Shown here one piece after another: positions 47,378 through 56,847 of a stretch of DNA of 64,000 bases. Location: assembly GCF_017873565.1 (NCBI RefSeq), contig NZ_JAGGKH010000019.1, positions 1 through 64,000 of the forward strand, written 5' to 3'. Position 1 is the stretch's first letter, and each line of letters begins with the position of its first letter. The stretch is from Lederbergia galactosidilytica. Lineage in GTDB: Bacteria; Bacillota; Bacilli; Bacillales; Bacillaceae_C. The notes beneath the pieces were generated by a model. The model made no database searches and was not told the DNA's origin. It saw nothing but the letters and a program-made list of their open reading frames with translations. The position numbers and the translations under genes are program-made.

Positions 47378-47941
47378 ATGCTCAAAAAACGTGAATTAAA
47401 TGGGCATGAATGTCAGGTTCTTTATGAATTAATGATGCACCCGGATGTCTTCCCTTATGTGCGTCAAAAAGTATATTCCTTTGAAGAATTCTTATTTTCA
47501 ACAAAACAAACAATTGAAGCTGAAGACCGCGGAGAACTATATTCTAGGACTATCTTAGATGAATGGGAAAATCCAATTGGTACAATTAATTTATTTGATG
47601 TTAGTGACGGAGCTGGTTTCCTAGGGACTTGGATTGGGAAACCCTATCATGGTAAAGGATATAATTCGTTAGTGAAAGAATTATTTTTACAGGAATTGTT
47701 TTTTGAGAAGGAAATTGAAACTGTCTATATGAGAATAAAAGTGGAAAATCATCGTTCAAGAAAAGCGGCAGAAAAATTATCTTATGTTTTAAAAGCAAAT
47801 AAGACAAAACCATTGGTTTTCCAACAATTAAATCCAACCTGTCACATATATGATTTATATGAGATTCCTAGAGATTTATTCACAATGCACTACATGAGAG
47901 AAATGGAGACACAAACTTCCCTACAGCAACTAGAAGCATAA
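47378..47941 (+). CDS. GNAT-family N-acetyltransferase (RimJ/RimL-like)
   Basis: 187 residues. The acetyl-CoA loop reads GTWIGKPYHGKGYNS (V/I-G-x-x-x-x-G-x-G type, near 84-98). The following segments IETVYMRIKVENHRSRKAAE and KLSYVL match the RimJ/RimL group, which often acetylates ribosomal protein N-termini, antibiotics or small amines. The substrate is unknown. It is preceded by an unusually structured leader with a strong site (AGGAGGGG), and followed by its own terminator. Confidence 0.82.
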   Translation: MLKKRELNGHECQVLYELMMHPDVFPYVRQKVYSFEEFLFSTKQTIEAEDRGELYSRTILDEWENPIGTINLFDVSDGAGFLGTWIGKPYHGKGYNSLVKELFLQELFFEKEIETVYMRIKVENHRSRKAAEKLSYVLKANKTKPLVFQQLNPTCHIYDLYEIPRDLFTMHYMREMETQTSLQQLEA

Positions 47942-47970
47942 TTTTCAATAAAATAATCGAAACATATTTT

Positions 47971-48006
47971 AATGCAATTGGAAATTCCAATTGCATTTTG
48001 TCTTTA
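47971..48006 (+). terminator. Rho-independent terminator
   Basis: A 12-13-bp palindrome AATGCAATTGGAA / TTCCAATTGCATT followed by TTTGTCTTT. Ends the GNAT gene. Confidence 0.85.
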
Positions 48007-48094
48007 ATGTATACTAATACATTTGCATGCCTCCCCTTCCTTTATTTAGCTATGTTATAATGGTTGTCGGTATGATAATCGTAGAGGTGAAAGA

Positions 48095-49468
48095 ATGGAA
48101 CAAACTTTTACTCAGGTAGAAAAGATCAAACAATTATGGATTATTTTTACACCCATTTTAATAACACAGCTAGCGATGTTTTCGATGAGCTTTTTTGATA
48201 TTATGATGACCGGAAAATATGCTGCTCATCACTTAGCCGGTGTAGCTGTTGGCTCTTCATTATGGGTGCCAATATCAACTGGAATAGGTGGCATTCTTTT
48301 ATCGATTACTCCAATTGTATCCCATTTCATTGGAGCCAATCAAAAGAAGAATGTCTCTTTTTCTGTTCTACAGGGTGTCTATACCGCCATCGGCCTTGCG
48401 TTACTCATTATTTTAATCGGTGGATTTAGTATTAATCCGATCCTAAATGCTATGAATCTTGAATATGATGTCCGTTATGTTGCTAAGTCGTATCTCGTTT
48501 CGATCAGTATTGGGGTCATTCCATTATTTATATACAATACTTTGCGTTCTTTTATTGATGCTCTTGGAAAAACGAAAGTTTCCATGTTCATCACATTGAT
48601 GACTTTGCCTATTAATTTAATTTTAAATTATTTATTAATCTTTGGTAAACTTGGTTTCCCGGAATTCGGTGGGATTGGGGCAGGGATCGCTTCAGCTATC
48701 ACATATTGGATCGTTACTATTATAGCGATCGTATTCATCCACACACAAGAACCTTTTACAAAATTTAAAGTTTTTCACAACCTACCAAGAGTTTCTTTTA
48801 AAAAGTGGAAAGAAATTCTACAGTTGGGGATTCCTATTGGACTTTCCATTTTTATTGAAACGAGTATTTTTTCCGCCGTTACCCTTTTTATGAGTAAATA
48901 CGGAACAATTGTAATTGCTTCACATCAAGCGGCGTTAAACTTCACCTCATTTCTTTATATGATCCCATTGAGCATTTCAATGGCTCTCACTATTTTAGTA
49001 AGTTATGAGACGGGAGCAAAAAGATTTAAAGATGCTCATAGTTATAGCTTTTTAGGAATTACAATCGGTGTTAGCATTTCTTTCATTACTGGTGTCTTAC
49101 TAATTATTTTTAAGAACAAGATTGCCCTATTGTATAGTTCAGAACCAGAGGTTATTGCTCTTACATCCCGCTTTTTATTATTTGGTGCTTTTTTCCAACT
49201 TTCTGATGCCATCCAAGCACCTATTCAAGGTGCTCTGCGTGGCTATAAAGATGTTAGAGTCACTTTTATAATGGCGATTATTTCTTTTTGGATTATTGGC
49301 TTGCCATTAGGCTTCATCCTTGCAAATTTTACTATCTTAGAGCCTTTCGGTTATTGGGTTAGTCTAATCATTGGGCTAGCAATTGGCGCACTGACACTAA
49401 CAGCTCGCCTCTTATATGTACAAAAGAAACAATTAATAGAACAAGGACAACACAATATTTCAGTATAA
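48095..49468 (+). CDS. norM: MATE-family multidrug efflux transporter (NorM-like)
   Basis: 457 residues with about 12 membrane segments in two six-helix halves. Each half begins with the MATE pattern (PILITQLAMFSMSFFDIMMT, and the region from KEILQLGIPIGLSIFIETSI), and QAPIQGALRGYKD is the family's inter-helix mark. It exports cationic compounds using sodium or protons. GAGGTGAAAG precedes the ATG. Similar to B. subtilis YojI in style. Single gene. Confidence 0.9.
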   Translation: MEQTFTQVEKIKQLWIIFTPILITQLAMFSMSFFDIMMTGKYAAHHLAGVAVGSSLWVPISTGIGGILLSITPIVSHFIGANQKKNVSFSVLQGVYTAIGLALLIILIGGFSINPILNAMNLEYDVRYVAKSYLVSISIGVIPLFIYNTLRSFIDALGKTKVSMFITLMTLPINLILNYLLIFGKLGFPEFGGIGAGIASAITYWIVTIIAIVFIHTQEPFTKFKVFHNLPRVSFKKWKEILQLGIPIGLSIFIETSIFSAVTLFMSKYGTIVIASHQAALNFTSFLYMIPLSISMALTILVSYETGAKRFKDAHSYSFLGITIGVSISFITGVLLIIFKNKIALLYSSEPEVIALTSRFLLFGAFFQLSDAIQAPIQGALRGYKDVRVTFIMAIISFWIIGLPLGFILANFTILEPFGYWVSLIIGLAIGALTLTARLLYVQKKQLIEQGQHNISV

Positions 49469-49480
49469 TCGTTAAAAAAT

Positions 49481-49510
49481 AAGGCTATCTGTCTTTAGAT
49501 AGCTTTTTAC
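49481..49510 (+). terminator. Rho-independent terminator
   Basis: GCTATCT (49484-49490) pairs with AGATAGC (49497-49503), followed by TTTTT. Ends the MATE gene. Confidence 0.85.
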
Positions 49511-49555
49511 CTTCGTCTCTCAAGGTAGAGTTATATACGTGTTTTAATCACTATT

Positions 49556-49620
49556 GAAAAATCGCCCTCTCTGTTAATGGTGGATGGTAACTACATTTTA
49601 CTAGAGTGAGGCGATTTTTT
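49556..49620. other. long imperfect hairpin, possible terminator
   Basis: AAAAATCGCC and GGCGATTTTTT face each other about 40 bases apart, with T runs on the plus strand. No gene lies before it in this short gap; it may be a second terminator for the MATE gene or a relic. Confidence 0.4.
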
Positions 49621-49675
49621 ATGTCTTTTTCAAATAAAATTAGGTATTCCCCATTGCTTTAAGGAGAACTTTATT

Positions 49676-49727
49676 AAAAAAAGAGCGTCCAAAAAAGTCA
49701 ATTTCTTGACCTTTTTAGACAGCTCCA
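49676..49727 (-). terminator. Rho-independent terminator
   Basis: GAGCGTC-type arm (from 49683) pairs with GACAGCTC (ending 49725), with inner GTCAA/TTGAC. On the minus strand it is followed by a run of T. Ends the CAP protein gene. Confidence 0.75.
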
Positions 49728-49739
49728 TTTTTTAAAAGC

Positions 49740-50510
49740 TTACTTTCCAATAAATTCTTGAGTCCAATAGTTTCCATTAGAAATGTACCCAACACCAATA
49801 TGAGTGTAATTTTCGTTCAAAATATTAGCACGGTGCCCTGGGCTATTCATCCAACCATTTACTACTTCTTGTGGTGAACGTTGACCCATAGCAATATTTT
49901 CCCCTGCTGAACGATAGCTAATACCATACTGCTTCATCATATCAAAAGGAGATCCGTAAGTTGGGCTATTATGATCAAAATAATTGTTTGCTGACATATC
50001 TCTTGATTTCTCTCTAGCCATTTTACTTAGAGTTGTGTCTACTTTTAATGCTGACAATCCATTTTTAGCTCTTTCTTGATTTGTTAACTCTACTACTTGT
50101 TGTTCAAATTCATTTAATGTATTTGTAGATTCAGTAGTTTGGTTATTATTTTGTGACTCAGAAGGTTTTTGTACTGGTTGTGCCGGTTGTTGCTGTTCAG
50201 GCTGCTCAACAGATGGTGTGTTTTGATTAGTATCTTGCTTCTCTTCATTTTTTTCCGGTTTTTGTTCACTTTGATTGTTTTGCTTATCTACATTTTGCTT
50301 GTTTTTTTGATTCCAATCAAATTTAAATACATGCTTGCACCAATCATCAAAATTGGCTACTTTCCCATTTAAATAGAATACCTTATACGAAGTATGTGCT
50401 GGACTTTGCTCCGTATTAGAAGCAGCATCTGCATTACCTGTAAAAGGCAGTGCCATTAAAGCTGTTGCCGCAACCGTGGATAAAATAACTTTCTTTATAT
50501 CTTTTTTCAT
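49740..50510 (-). CDS. ykwD: secreted CAP/SCP-domain protein (YkwD-like)
   Basis: 256 residues: a signal peptide (1-30, ending ADA), a short region with two aromatic/Cys segments, a long Gln/Asn/Pro-rich linker (about 70-130), then a CAP domain with VELTNQERAKNGLSALKVD, the HNSPTYGSPFDMMKQYG cavity, SAGENIAMGQ and a final WTQEFIGK. The same plan as B. subtilis YkwD. CAP domains are extracellular; their bacterial substrates are unknown. ATG 50510 has AAAGGGGAG upstream. Confidence 0.88.
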   Translation of the reverse strand: MKKDIKKVILSTVAATALMALPFTGNADAASNTEQSPAHTSYKVFYLNGKVANFDDWCKHVFKFDWNQKNKQNVDKQNNQSEQKPEKNEEKQDTNQNTPSVEQPEQQQPAQPVQKPSESQNNNQTTESTNTLNEFEQQVVELTNQERAKNGLSALKVDTTLSKMAREKSRDMSANNYFDHNSPTYGSPFDMMKQYGISYRSAGENIAMGQRSPQEVVNGWMNSPGHRANILNENYTHIGVGYISNGNYWTQEFIGK

Positions 50511-50546
50511 TTTTGTTTCTCCCCTTTGGTTCTTTTTTGCTTGCAC

Positions 50547-51113
50547 GAATATAGTATCATACGTTTCTATGTAATATTTAAGGGAGAAAATCCCAATTAG
50601 TAGAATTTCAATCTGCCTTACGTCTTTTCAATCGGCTTTCTCTTAAAATAACAATAAAAATAACGACTTTTTAAACAAACCATTCTCTGGTAATCATTTC
50701 TATTTAAACCTACTTTTCGGGAAATCATCCAAAATCTGGTTTAAATTTAATCTTGACAACTTTTTAGACTAGCGAATATATGACATTTATTACAGAAAAA
50801 TGTCTTCTTTAACTTTTTAACTACCTGTCGCTAATTCCTTGACTAGGAGCTAAATTGACCACTAAATCTATTATATTAATCTTTTCAGATTGCTATTTTT
50901 AATCAAAGTTTTCTGTGTGACAATCTTTATTTGTTCATAAGCCTTTCAGAGAATATACGATTACCTTTTCGTCATTCCAAGCAGAAATATATAATCATTC
51001 ATATCGTTCCTTGATTTCTGATTATGTTATTAGTCCTTTAAATCTTTCTAAAACCTATATTATTTTGTAATTTCGGTTAACCTAATGATATTCACTATTA
51101 AAGGAGGTTTACA
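50547..51113. other. intergenic with an orphan promoter-like site
   Basis: About 570 bases without a gene. TTGACA (50753-50758) followed by TATATG at 50777-50782 (18-base spacer) looks like a sigma-A promoter pointing right, 330 bases before the next gene. A short hairpin GACATTT/AAATGTC (50782-50804) follows at once. Confidence 0.35.
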
Positions 51114-51359
51114 ATGACTAGTCCTTATTGTTGTCCTAATTGCAAAACAAATCGTTCTCGATTTAATATTATTGATCAAGTTGTAAATGCTGTCCGCCTA
51201 GATCCCCAATCTGGAGAAGTCATTGAGGATTATAATGGGATAGATCCAGGACCTATACATGCAAAATATCAAGGTCCGGCAAAAAGAGTACAGTGTGGTT
51301 CTTGTGGGTTGATTGAGGATGAAAGAACTTTTATAAAATTTGGCGAAAACCACAAATAA
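51114..51359 (+). CDS. small zinc-ribbon protein of unknown function
   Basis: 81 residues. Two cysteine pairs, CPNC near 7-10 and CGSC near 61-64, frame the chain as a zinc ribbon; the middle (RLDPQSGEVIEDYNGIDPGP) is acidic and probably a loop. A further CC pair lies at 6-7. It is a compact monocistronic gene with AAAGGAGG before the ATG and a strong terminator after. I do not recognise a named family. Confidence 0.7.
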   Translation: MTSPYCCPNCKTNRSRFNIIDQVVNAVRLDPQSGEVIEDYNGIDPGPIHAKYQGPAKRVQCGSCGLIEDERTFIKFGENHK

Positions 51360-51388
51360 AGCTGATTGTATTGGAAGCTGGTCTAAAA

Positions 51389-51437
51389 AACGAAGCGAGC
51401 ATCTACGTTACTATGTAGATACTCGCTTTGTTTTTTA
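51389..51437 (+). terminator. Rho-independent terminator
   Basis: CGAAGCGAGCATCTAC (51391-51406) pairs with GTAGATACTCGCTTTG (51415-51430) with one mismatch, followed by six T. Confidence 0.9.
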
Positions 51438-51599
51438 TTATTTATCAGGGATTTATAAATCTTTACTTTGTCTAACAAGGAAGCTTTGTCTTTCCTTTAC
51501 CTTAGACCAATAGGATATTAGTAAGAGCGGTGTGCCATTAACCGCTCATGGTTGGAACTTAAATTTGCGTTACCATACAGGCCCATTTACCTTTAATTT

Positions 51600-53075
51600 T
51601 TAAGATGCCTTTTTCTTTTTATCTTTTGTTAATACCTCAACAGCTTTCTTTACTTGTGGATCATCTTTAATTAGATGTTCACTTAATTTTGTCATTAACT
51701 TTACTGTTGTATCTCCAGAAAGAACACCTGTAACTTCTAGTTTTTCATCCTTTTGGAACTTTTCAATGGCTTTCTTCGTTTTTTCATCAAAAAACCCATC
51801 TACTTTTCCTGGATCGTAGTCTAATGTTTTAAGCATTTCTTCCGCTGCTTTAACTTCTTCTGCGGATGAAGAAACTTTCCATTCGTCATCAGGACTAATA
51901 TAAGGCAAATTCGCATATTCTGGAAGCTTTACTTCATAGTCAGGCTTAATACCTTTTTCATGAATCCAGTTACCATCAGGTGTTAACCACTTTGCGATAG
52001 TATATTTTACATTCGATCCATCTGAAAACTTCTTCTGTGTTTGAACTGTTCCTTTCCCGAACGAGTTTACCCCAATTAAAGGTATATTAGCAGCTTCTCT
52101 TGCAGCAGCAGCCAATATCTCGGAGGCACTGGCGCTTCCCTCATCAATCAACATGACAGTTGGAACATCAATTTTTTCGTCTGTTCTAGAAATCGTCTCT
52201 TCAACCACACCATTTCGATCTTCTACTTGTACAATTTTTTGTCCTTTTGGTACAAAGAGCTCTGATAATGAGATTGCCTGGTCTAACAAACCACCAGGAT
52301 TCCTTCTTAAGTCTATAATTAATGATGTCATGCCTTTATCTTTCATTTCAGTTAATGCTTCTTCTAATTCCTCATCTGTATGTTGCGAAAAACTCGTAAC
52401 TTGAATCTTAGCCACTCCATCTTCTAACATTTCAGCATAAACTGTATTAATTGGAATTTCAGCTCTTGTTAGTGTAAGTTTAATTTCCTTATTCTTCTCT
52501 CCCCTTAAAATCGTGAGCTCTACTTTTGATCCTTTCTCTCCACGAATTAATAAGACTGCCTCATTCGAACTCATCCCCTGAATATTTTTTTCATCTACTT
52601 TGATGATTTTATCATTCGGTTGAATTCCGGCTTTTTCCGCTGGAGAATCTTTGATTGGAGAAACGACAACAATATTTCCATCTCGCTCCTGAATTTCTGC
52701 TCCAATCCCTTCAAAGGAGGAAGTTATACTTTCTTCAAATTTATCATTTTCTTCCTTTGTCATATAATCAGAGTACGGATCTCCTAGTGCATTCACCATA
52801 CCATCAATTGCACCATTAATGAGTTCTTCTGAATTGACTTCCTCAAAATAGTTCTTATCTAATTCATCATAGGCTTGATATAGCTTACTGAATTCTCTTC
52901 TCTCTTGAATAATCACATTAGCAGGACTTTCTCCACCTAAGGATAATGCTAATAGCGTTACACCCGCTGTAGCAAAAATTAATATAAATATCAGCATGAT
53001 AAATTTAAATTTTTTAATATGAATATAACTATTGGGTTCGGGAGAATTATCTTTTGTCTGATTTTCATCTTCCAA
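51600..53075 (-). CDS. ctpA: carboxy-terminal processing protease CtpA (S41 family)
   Basis: About 490 residues: a membrane anchor near 25-45, a PDZ domain near 110-190 (IGAEIQERDGNIVVVSPIKD), the serine protease core with DEGSASASEIL (catalytic Ser) and FGKGTVQ (catalytic Lys), and a C-terminal peptidoglycan-binding domain (GFFDEKTKKAIEKFQ). It acts outside the membrane on secreted or membrane proteins. Start is uncertain: TTG 53075 has GGTGAG upstream, while ATG 53093 lacks a site. Position beside deoD matches CtpA rather than CtpB. Confidence 0.88.
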   Translation of the reverse strand: MEDENQTKDNSPEPNSYIHIKKFKFIMLIFILIFATAGVTLLALSLGGESPANVIIQERREFSKLYQAYDELDKNYFEEVNSEELINGAIDGMVNALGDPYSDYMTKEENDKFEESITSSFEGIGAEIQERDGNIVVVSPIKDSPAEKAGIQPNDKIIKVDEKNIQGMSSNEAVLLIRGEKGSKVELTILRGEKNKEIKLTLTRAEIPINTVYAEMLEDGVAKIQVTSFSQHTDEELEEALTEMKDKGMTSLIIDLRRNPGGLLDQAISLSELFVPKGQKIVQVEDRNGVVEETISRTDEKIDVPTVMLIDEGSASASEILAAAAREAANIPLIGVNSFGKGTVQTQKKFSDGSNVKYTIAKWLTPDGNWIHEKGIKPDYEVKLPEYANLPYISPDDEWKVSSSAEEVKAAEEMLKTLDYDPGKVDGFFDEKTKKAIEKFQKDEKLEVTGVLSGDTTVKLMTKLSEHLIKDDPQVKKAVEVLTKDKKKKAS

Positions 53076-53400
53076 TCTACTCACCACTTTCATGTCACAA
53101 TTAAATTCGGATAGGTTCTTTATTTTTAATAATACAACCTCTTCATTCTAACAGTTTTTACTAAATTATGAAAGAAGCTACTCCCATTCTTGGGCATTAA
53201 ATCATAGATTTTAAGAGGCATAAAGTCGATGTGACCGATTGATAATATGTGAAAAACTATAATTTCTTTTTATTACAGTTATAAATACTTGACAATAAAG
53301 AGACTATATAGTAGGAGGTGTGAAGCAATCTAAATGCGTACAGGAAAGGTAAATTCGACAAATTTAGGGTCAACACAAGGGTAACGTTTCTAAAAAAGGA
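53076..53400. other. intergenic, no gene seen
   Basis: About 320 bases before ctpA. A strong AGGAGG near 53311 has no start codon at a usable distance, apart from a 16-residue frame 15 bases on. Confidence 0.35.
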
Positions 53401-53440
53401 AAAAGCGAGATTCCCATTATAAATGGAACCTCGCTTTTCA
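53390..53440 (-). terminator. Rho-independent terminator
   Basis: AAAAGCGAGATTCC (53402-53415) pairs with GGAACCTCGCTTTT, with one mismatch, followed on the minus strand by TTTTTCCTTTTTT. It lies about 170 bases past the deoD stop. Confidence 0.8.
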
Positions 53441-53611
53441 CCAATTCGTCAAATTTATTTAAGAGATAAGCCTGTACTCTCGATCTTAGGGGTGCAATGT
53501 TCTGTTCAAACATCAGCATTTTGAGGGCCAAATAACTTGATTCTAAAAAAGGTAAAAACTCCTCTCTTTAAATCTAACCATTCGACTCTATCATTTTACC
53601 TAGTGTTCTTC

Positions 53612-54313
53612 CTAATTTGTAGCGGTTTTTAAAGCTACATGAATCATATCATTAAATGTAGTTTGTCTTTCCTCAGCTGTTGTAGCTTCTCCAGTTAAAA
53701 TATGATCACTCACTGTTAATACTGATAAAGCCTTCCTATCATATTTTGCAGCGAGAGTGTAAAGTGCAGCTGTTTCCATTTCAAGTGCTAAAATTCCGTA
53801 TTTAGCCCACTTTTCATGTTCTGCATTATCATTATAAAACAGATCGGCTGTAAAGACATTTCCTACCTTCACATTTAAACGTTCTTTAATAGATTGTTCA
53901 TAGGCAGTTTGCAATAAAGCAAATGAAGCAGTAGGAGCATAACTTACTTCACCAAAGGTTAAACGGTTGATTTGAGAATCCGTTGAGGCGCTCATAGCCA
54001 AAATTACATCACGGACATTTACGTCCTTTTGGATAGCTCCACATGTTCCAACCCGAATAAGATTTTGGACATCATATTCTCGCATTAATTCCTCAATATA
54101 AATTGAAATAGATGGAATCCCCATCCCCGTTCCTTGAACAGATATCCTTCTTCCATTATATGTACCAGTGTAGCCAAACATATTTCTAACTTTATTATAG
54201 CATTTAACATCATCCAAAAAGGTTTCTGCAATATACTTTGCCCGTAAAGGGTCACCAGGTAATAGTACTGTATCGGCAATTTCGCCTTTATTTGCCCCAA
54301 TATGAATACTCAA
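53612..54313 (-). CDS. deoD: purine-nucleoside phosphorylase DeoD
   Basis: 233 residues of the hexameric nucleoside phosphorylase family: [15 protein letters not shown] (phosphate site), [26 protein letters not shown] (ribose-binding Glu) and [10 protein letters not shown] (catalytic Asp). Splits purine nucleosides to base and ribose 1-phosphate for salvage. Start is TTG 54313 with GAGGAGG about 10 bases upstream. Confidence 0.95.
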   Translation of the reverse strand: MSIHIGANKGEIADTVLLPGDPLRAKYIAETFLDDVKCYNKVRNMFGYTGTYNGRRISVQGTGMGIPSISIYIEELMREYDVQNLIRVGTCGAIQKDVNVRDVILAMSASTDSQINRLTFGEVSYAPTASFALLQTAYEQSIKERLNVKVGNVFTADLFYNDNAEHEKWAKYGILALEMETAALYTLAAKYDRKALSVLTVSDHILTGEATTAEERQTTFNDMIHVALKTATN

Positions 54314-54412
54314 TCACTTCGCCTCCTCTATTACCCCAATTTTAATTCTTTCTTACGAACCTTGCAACTAGCACCTAGACAAAACTTGGATAGAGGGCAT
54401 ACTAAATGCTGC

Positions 54413-54586
54413 TTAACCTTCCTCCCACTCTTCGTCAATAATACTTTTTGCTATTAAATAATCGAACATAATATCTGCTAATTCCAAAACTTCCTTATCA
54501 CTAGGTGTAAACCCTCTTTTTATTAATTCATGATAGAAAAATTCAGCAATTTCTTCCGTATCTATAATAACCTCCATCTCTTCCAT
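54413..54586 (-). CDS. yozD: YozD-like small protein
   Basis: 57 residues, acidic, helical. VIIDTEEIAEFFYHELIKRG and ELADIMFDYLIAK match YozD of B. subtilis, which lies in the same neighbourhood. I use ATG 54586 (GAAGGGAG upstream). Function unknown. Between yozE and deoD on the same strand. Confidence 0.8.
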   Translation of the reverse strand: MEEMEVIIDTEEIAEFFYHELIKRGFTPSDKEVLELADIMFDYLIAKSIIDEEWEEG

Positions 54587-54632
54587 TCCTATTCTCTCCC
54601 TTCTGAATCTTCTATCCACTTAAATCTCATGA

Positions 54633-54857
54633 TTATTTATTTTCGGACTCTACATATAAATCCCACACTTGATCAAAAAGAGAAACAGTTGGTAAATAAT
54701 CCGTTTGTAACTCTAAGTAGTTGCTAAGTTCGTGGTAATCACTCGAGTATTTAGGAAAACTATGATCTTGATAAGCATTATTGGCAAATTGGGTGATATC
54801 ATCCCCTGCAGAATGCTGCCGAAATTTCATTAAAAAATGATAGAAGGATTTTTCCAT
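54633..54857 (-). CDS. yozE: YozE family (UPF0346) protein
   Basis: 74 residues: SFYHFLMKFRQ at the start, FANNAYQDHSFPKYSSDYHE in the middle, and SLFDQVWDLY near the end are the family's marks. A small helical sterile-alpha-motif-like fold is known for this family, but not its function. First of the yozE-yozD run. Confidence 0.9.
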   Translation of the reverse strand: MEKSFYHFLMKFRQHSAGDDITQFANNAYQDHSFPKYSSDYHELSNYLELQTDYLPTVSLFDQVWDLYVESENK

Positions 54858-55066
54858 ACTTGAGACCGCCTTTCTGATTGTCTGAATACTCCACTTACAG
54901 TTAATTAAAATTAAAAATATAAACTGAACGGAGTTTGTTTATTTAATCAGTATAGCGGATTGAATCGTTTACGCAAATAACCTTAGGACACAGAATATTA
55001 ATATAATGTATGCACACAGTCACTAATCATGCATGGATGCTGAATCAGAAAAGATGAAAATCGTGG

Positions 55067-55107
55067 ATAAAAATAAGCAACCTTACCACAATGTGATAAG
55101 GCTGCTA
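55067..55107 (-). terminator. Rho-independent terminator
   Basis: GCAACCTTACCAC (55077-55089) pairs with GTGATAAGGCTGC (55093-55105), with wobble, and a T-rich run on the minus strand. Ends the yjcZ gene. Confidence 0.85.
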
Positions 55108-55111
55108 TTCA

Positions 55112-55270
55112 TTAATTTGGAAAGCACCAGCAAGCACCGATGATAATCAGCAAAATAAATAAGACAACGATCAGCGCAAAGCCGCCTCTTGCCGGATAGC
55201 CGCAACCTCCGCCATAGCTATATGCCGGATAGCAACTATCGTAACATCCATCATATCCGCCATAATACAT
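55112..55270 (-). CDS. yjcZ: YjcZ-family sporulation protein
   Basis: 52 residues: an N-terminal Gly/Tyr/Cys-rich half (YGGYDGCYDSCYPAYSYGGG), then one membrane segment with the family block GGFALIVVLFILLIIIGA. This is the YjcZ family of very short, sporulation-associated membrane proteins (SscA in B. subtilis has the same build and helps spore coat assembly). GAGGAGTGG lies 7 bases before the ATG, and a terminator follows at once. Confidence 0.85.
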   Translation of the reverse strand: MYYGGYDGCYDSCYPAYSYGGGCGYPARGGFALIVVLFILLIIIGACWCFPN

Positions 55271-55381
55271 AATAATCCACTCCTCGATTCTTTTGTCTTA
55301 CGATTACAGCATATGTGCCGAGTGGGTGGGCGGTTTGTGTGTTTGCCTAGAAGTTTTAAAATTTAATACTTCTTCTTTTCA

Positions 55382-55969
55382 CTATTCAACAGGTACTAAC
55401 ATTTTCATAACAATTTCATTTTCTTCAAGATTAAACTTTTCCGCACGAACTTGAATATCATTGTTTAATCGCATACTTTGTAAAGATACATAAATTTGCT
55501 TGTCGGCTGGCTGAATGATCACCCATTCGGGTAATTTATAGGCACTTCGTATAATTTTAAGCACTTCTGAAACCGGAAGTCGTATCCCACCCAGCGAAAG
55601 TGATTTTTGCTCGAGTAGTAAATCCCCATTTTCTAATGCATATGCTTCAAAGCTCATTTTTAATTGCAATGTACTTGTGAAAACATTTAGTTCCCCATTT
55701 AATTCAACTTCATCTGATAATACCACTGAATAATTAATTGGCCCATTTAAATTTTCTTTTTCAATATAATAGTTAATTAATTCATTAAGATCATTTTTAT
55801 TTGTTTGAATCAAAAACTCTGACATTTTTTTCGAATCTTCGGCCGGTGATTCTGGAATAGCCTCCTCCTCTCCGGCAAGAAATAAGAACATACTTATAGC
55901 GAAAAAGAAAAGAATATTGATTGATAAAAGGGCAAAAAACAGGACTTTCCAAACATTCTTCTTTTTCAT
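55382..55969 (-). CDS. ypmS: YpmS-like membrane-anchored protein (DUF2140)
   Basis: 195 residues. N-terminal membrane anchor (residues 8-31), then an extracytoplasmic domain with INYSVVLSDEVELNGEL and ALENGDLLLEQKSLSLGGIR, ending in strands, as in YpmS. Its gene lies 20 bases after the YpmR-like GDSL lipoprotein, as in B. subtilis. Function unknown; a joint role in the envelope with YpmR is likely. Confidence 0.85.
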   Translation of the reverse strand: MKKKNVWKVLFFALLSINILFFFAISMFLFLAGEEEAIPESPAEDSKKMSEFLIQTNKNDLNELINYYIEKENLNGPINYSVVLSDEVELNGELNVFTSTLQLKMSFEAYALENGDLLLEQKSLSLGGIRLPVSEVLKIIRSAYKLPEWVIIQPADKQIYVSLQSMRLNNDIQVRAEKFNLEENEIVMKMLVPVE

Positions 55970-55989
55970 AAATTCTCTTCTCCTAACAT

Positions 55990-56787
55990 TTAGCCATTTT
56001 GAAAGGCTTTTTCAACAATACCATGCTCATTAAAATAGGTATAAAAACGAGCAGCAATTAATTCATATCCCTTATTATTAGGATGAAAGTAATCTGTATA
56101 TAATAAATCTTCTTCATAATTATTAAAAATATCGGCTACCGGCACAAAGTACGCCTGATCAAATTGATCTACCACATCTGAACTTGTGTCATTCCAAGTT
56201 GAAATAATTTGATCCATTTCTTTAATATCTGCAAACCATCTCATAAAAGGATTATAAATCCCCATTAAAATAATTTTCGCTTGTTTATTGTATGAAGAAA
56301 CAAGTTCAATAATATTAGTCAATCTCTCTCGATAATATTTCTCTTCTTGAAGAAATGTTTCCAATTTTAGATGAGTAAGGTTTTGTTTAAAAACTTTCAT
56401 AACGTCATTGCCACCAATTGTAATCATTACTATATCCGCGTTCTGAATAGCCGTTTGTACCTCAGGTTGGTCCAATCGCTTTAACAACTGATCAGATCGA
56501 TTGCCTTTGATACCAAAATTTATGAAGTCTGCTGTTCTTATATCTTTTTGGCTTTCTAATTTTTCCTTTAAATAAGGAATATAACCACCTAATTCTTTTA
56601 CATCGCCAACCCCTTGTGTTAATGAATCTCCGATCGAGACAACCCTGAGATCTTTCGGGATAAAATCATCTGGTGGTATTTGTTTATATCCATGTTCAGT
56701 AATTCGTGCCTTTTGCTCTTTATAGGGGGTTGAGCAACCAGAAAACACAAAAATACTGCAGAATAATAATATGATAAATTTTTTCAT
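55990..56787 (-). CDS. ypmR: SGNH/GDSL-hydrolase lipoprotein (YpmR-like)
   Basis: 265 residues. Lipoprotein signal with lipobox F-S-G-C (Cys near 18). Catalytic blocks: SIGDSLTQG (Ser, block I), GIKGNRSDQL (block II), ITIGGNDVM (block III Asn) and DYFHPNNKGY (Asp/His, block V). An esterase or deacylase on the outer face of the membrane; substrate unknown. ATG 56787 with AGGGGG upstream; the longer open frame lacks a site. Confidence 0.88.
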   Translation of the reverse strand: MKKFIILLFCSIFVFSGCSTPYKEQKARITEHGYKQIPPDDFIPKDLRVVSIGDSLTQGVGDVKELGGYIPYLKEKLESQKDIRTADFINFGIKGNRSDQLLKRLDQPEVQTAIQNADIVMITIGGNDVMKVFKQNLTHLKLETFLQEEKYYRERLTNIIELVSSYNKQAKIILMGIYNPFMRWFADIKEMDQIISTWNDTSSDVVDQFDQAYFVPVADIFNNYEEDLLYTDYFHPNNKGYELIAARFYTYFNEHGIVEKAFQNG

Positions 56788-56847
56788 CGTTCTATGTCCC
56801 CCTAGATTAAATCGTTTTTCATTATAACATACGAACATATTTAGCAA

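Noticed and set aside
53310-53383. Micro-ORF (16 residues) after a strong AGGAGG
   Set aside because: The ATG is about 15 bases from the site, too far; the near GTG frame stops after 10 codons.
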